Below are positions 4,702-6,823 of a DNA stretch of 6,823 bases, piece after piece (within the stretch, counting starts at the first letter, position 1; the number at the start of each line of letters is the position of its first letter). The DNA comes from Campylobacteraceae bacterium (GTDB lineage: Bacteria; Campylobacterota; Campylobacteria; Campylobacterales; Sulfurovaceae). Where the stretch lies: the NCBI GenBank assembly GCA_026985655.1, contig JALSQB010000221.1, forward strand, positions 1 to 6,823, read 5' to 3'. The notes below the pieces were generated by a model. The model was not told the DNA's origin. It saw nothing but the letters and a program-made list of their open reading frames with translations, and ran no database searches. The position numbers were made by a program, and so were the translations under genes.

Positions 4702-5649
4702 ATGCAAGGATATATGCTTTTTTCTGGAACATCAAATTCAGAACTTGCTCAACAAATTTCAAAAGAACTAGATTTACCACTTTCAGCTGCACGTATTAAG
4801 AAATTTTCAGATGGAGAGATAAACGTTAAAATCGAAGAGAGTGTTCGTGGTAAAGATGTTTTCATTATTCAACCTACTTCTGCACCTGCCAATGCAAACC
4901 TCATGGAACTGCTCATTATGACCGATGCACTTAAACGCTCATCAGCTAAGTCCATTACTGCCGTTGTTCCTTACTATGGTTACGCACGACAAGACAGAAA
5001 AGCAGAACCTAGAGTACCAATTACGGCTAAACTTGTGGCAAATCTTATGGAAACAGCAGGCATTACGCGTGTTATTACCATTGATTTACATGCTTCTCAA
5101 ATTCAAGGTTTCTTTGACATTCCTGTCGATAACCTCTATGGAGCAGTACTGTTTAAAGAGTATATTGAATCTAAAAACTTTAAAAACCCTGTCATTGCCA
5201 GTCCAGACATTGGGGGTGTTGCACGGGCAAGATATTTTGCCAAATCACTGGGACTCGACATGGTCATTGTCGATAAACGACGTGAAAAAGCCAATGAATC
5301 TGAAGTGATGAACATCATTGGAGATGTTGAGGGAAAAGACATTATCATGATAGATGACATGATAGACACAGCAGGAACCATGGTTAAAGGAGCAGCTGCA
5401 CTTAAAGCACAAGGGGCCAATTCCGTCATGGCGTGTTGTACACACCCTGTACTTTCGGGTCCTGCTTATGAGCGTATTGCTAACGGTGAGCTAGATGAAT
5501 TGGTGATTACTGATACCATTAAAACTACTGAAAACTCTCAAAAATGTGATAAAATCAAAGTACTTTCTACCTCTAAAATGTTGGCTGAAGTAATTAGACG
5601 TGTTTATCATAATGAGAGCTTAAATTCTATCTTTGGAACGGCGAACTAA
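4702..5649 (+). CDS. prs: Ribose-phosphate pyrophosphokinase (PRPP synthetase)
   Basis: Prs transfers pyrophosphate from ATP to ribose-5-phosphate to make PRPP, the precursor of purine, pyrimidine, NAD, histidine and tryptophan synthesis. The 315-residue length is normal for the class I enzyme. Visible motifs are FSDGEINVKI (35-44), the ATP-site segment GYARQDRK (93-100), DLHASQIQGFFDIPVDNL (128-145), SPDIGGVARAR (167-177), the flexible-loop KRREKAN (192-198) with catalytic K192, and the PRPP-binding loop DDMIDTAGT (218-226). The ATG is well placed behind AAGGGA with five bases between. Its TAA overlaps the lepA ATG (TAATG), so the two are cotranscribed and probably translationally coupled. 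It is divergent from the nagA operon across an 81-base gap. Confidence 0.98.
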   Translation: MQGYMLFSGTSNSELAQQISKELDLPLSAARIKKFSDGEINVKIEESVRGKDVFIIQPTSAPANANLMELLIMTDALKRSSAKSITAVVPYYGYARQDRKAEPRVPITAKLVANLMETAGITRVITIDLHASQIQGFFDIPVDNLYGAVLFKEYIESKNFKNPVIASPDIGGVARARYFAKSLGLDMVIVDKRREKANESEVMNIIGDVEGKDIIMIDDMIDTAGTMVKGAAALKAQGANSVMACCTHPVLSGPAYERIANGELDELVITDTIKTTENSQKCDKIKVLSTSKMLAEVIRRVYHNESLNSIFGTAN

Positions 5650-6823
5650 TGTCAAACAAAGTACCTCAAAAAAATATTCGTAACTTTTCGATTATTGCTC
5701 ACATTGACCATGGTAAATCTACCTTAGCCGATAGAATTATCCAAGAGTGTTCTGCCGTTACTGACCGTCAAATGTCGGCACAAGTAATGGACACTATGGA
5801 CATTGAAAAAGAGCGTGGTATTACCATTAAAGCGCAATCGGTTCGACTCGACTATGAGAAAGATGGAGAGCATTATGTTCTTAATCTCATTGACACCCCA
5901 GGTCATGTCGATTTCTCTTATGAAGTGAGTCGTTCTTTGGCTTCAAGTGAGGGTGCTTTGCTCATTATTGACGCTGCTCAAGGTGTTGAGGCACAAACCA
6001 TTGCCAATGTTTACATTGCCATGGAAAATGACCTAGAACTTCTACCCGTAGTCAATAAAATAGATTTACCAGCAGCTGAACCAGAGCGTGTTTTAGAAGA
6101 GGTAGAAGATGCCATTGGCATTGACTGTACTGAACACTGTTTGGTTTCAGCCAAAACAGGTTTGGGTGTTCCTGCACTTATTGATGCGATTGTAGATATG
6201 ATTCCTGCACCCAATGGCGATGAAAATGCACCAACTAAAGCCTTAATCTATGACTCTTGGTTTGACAACTATTTAGGAGCTTTGGCTTTGGTTCGTGTCT
6301 ATGAGGGGTGCATAGAAAAGGGTCAAAAAGTTAAAATTATGAGTACAAAAGAAGAGCATGTGGTGCTTGACCTTATGTATCCTAATCCTATTGCACCTAT
6401 TAAAACTTCTACCATTAACACAGGTGAAATTGGCATTGTCGTAACAGGGCAAAAAACCGTTGAGGGACTTCAAGTAGGTGACACCATCACCGATGCTAAA
6501 ACCCCAACACAAGATTTCATTGATGGTTTTGAACCTGCTAAACCATTTGTTTTTGCAGGGCTTTACCCAATTGAAACCGATAAATTTGAAGATTTAAGAG
6601 ATGCACTTAACAAGCTAAAACTTAATGACTCTTCCATCTCTTTTGAGCCAGAATCGTCAATGGCATTGGGTTCGGGTTTTAGAACAGGTTTCTTAGGTAT
6701 GTTGCACATGGAGGTCATTAAAGAGCGTTTAGAGCGTGAGTTTAATCTTGACCTCATTGCGTCTGCTCCTACGGTTGTCTATGAAGTCTTACAAAATGAT
6801 GGGCAAAGAATAGAGATTCAAAA
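5649..6823 (+). CDS. lepA: Elongation factor 4 (LepA), 3'-truncated by the window
   Basis: LepA (EF-4) is a ribosome-associated translational GTPase implicated in back-translocation or in initiation and ribosome biogenesis. 391 codons are open to the window end, against about 595-600 residues expected, so roughly the last third is outside. All GTPase motifs are intact: G1 AHIDHGKST (17-25), G2 around ERGITIKAQ (55-63), G3 DTPGH (82-86), G4 NKID (136-139) and G5 SAK (167-169). Domain II begins near DSWFDNYLG, and the domain III segment with FEPESS, GFRTGFLGMLHMEVIKERLERE and APTVVYEV is also characteristic. The start shares one base with the prs stop. An upstream GGAACGG inside prs is at best a weak ribosome site, consistent with coupled translation. 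A short N-terminal extension precedes the usual NIRNFSIIAHIDHGKST start. Confidence 0.98.
   Translation, partial: MSNKVPQKNIRNFSIIAHIDHGKSTLADRIIQECSAVTDRQMSAQVMDTMDIEKERGITIKAQSVRLDYEKDGEHYVLNLIDTPGHVDFSYEVSRSLASSEGALLIIDAAQGVEAQTIANVYIAMENDLELLPVVNKIDLPAAEPERVLEEVEDAIGIDCTEHCLVSAKTGLGVPALIDAIVDMIPAPNGDENAPTKALIYDSWFDNYLGALALVRVYEGCIEKGQKVKIMSTKEEHVVLDLMYPNPIAPIKTSTINTGEIGIVVTGQKTVEGLQVGDTITDAKTPTQDFIDGFEPAKPFVFAGLYPIETDKFEDLRDALNKLKLNDSSISFEPESSMALGSGFRTGFLGMLHMEVIKERLEREFNLDLIASAPTVVYEVLQNDGQRIEIQ

Noticed and set aside
4925..5429. Open frames on both strands overlapping prs.
   Set aside because: They are shadows of the prs reading frame, whose motifs are complete.
5724..6757. Several - strand open frames within 5724-6757.
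   Set aside because: All lie opposite the continuous lepA frame, which shows every expected GTPase motif.
1..6823. Search for mobile elements, attachment sites, toxin-antitoxin pairs, defence genes, riboswitches or an undescribed multi-gene system.
   Set aside because: No transposase, integrase, partial tRNA copy, nuclease, antitoxin or recognised aptamer was seen. All the protein genes have recognisable families with ordinary housekeeping roles.

Overview
The window looks like ordinary chromosomal DNA from a Campylobacterota (epsilonproteobacterial) bacterium, perhaps of the Sulfurimonas/Sulfurovum type. The evidence is its AT-rich, lysine-rich coding style, the character of its AroQ, Prs and LepA proteins, and an aroQ-peptidase gene pair that I recall from Helicobacter. 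The genus is a guess.

Layout: (1) 1-470 is the 3' end of a CinA/PncC-type NMN deamidase gene on the + strand. (2) 487-1314 is a stable-RNA operon on the + strand. A fully consensus sigma70 promoter (TTGACA, 17 bp, TATAAT) is followed by seven tRNA genes: Lys(TTT), Asp(GTC), Lys(TTT), Val(TAC), Glu(TTC), Val(TAC), Asp(GTC). Lys, Asp and Val are each present as two copies, and both Asp copies are preceded by long spacers that carry two hairpins each. (3) 1315-1476 is a short convergent interval with weak hairpins, a small direct repeat and a promoter-like element facing back into the tRNAs. (4) 1477-4620 is a compact four-gene run on the - strand, transcribed in the order small Sua5/YciO/YrdC-type protein, nagA, aroQ, M24 family peptidase. 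The first two genes overlap as TAATG. (5) 4621-4701 is a divergent control region containing an inverted repeat. (6) 4702-6823 on the + strand is prs followed by lepA, again overlapping as TAATG; lepA runs off the window end.

The genes are housekeeping: tRNA supply, a probable tRNA-modification or nucleotide-binding protein, amino-sugar salvage, the shikimate pathway, peptide turnover, PRPP synthesis and a ribosome-associated GTPase. I see no mobile element, CRISPR array, toxin-antitoxin, defence or secretion locus, and no convincing undescribed system. The points most worth a second look are the repeated architecture of the tRNA operon, the antisense-facing promoter at its 3' end, the very short Sua5-type protein coupled to nagA, and an element (TTAGCGAAAT) shared by two intergenic control regions.
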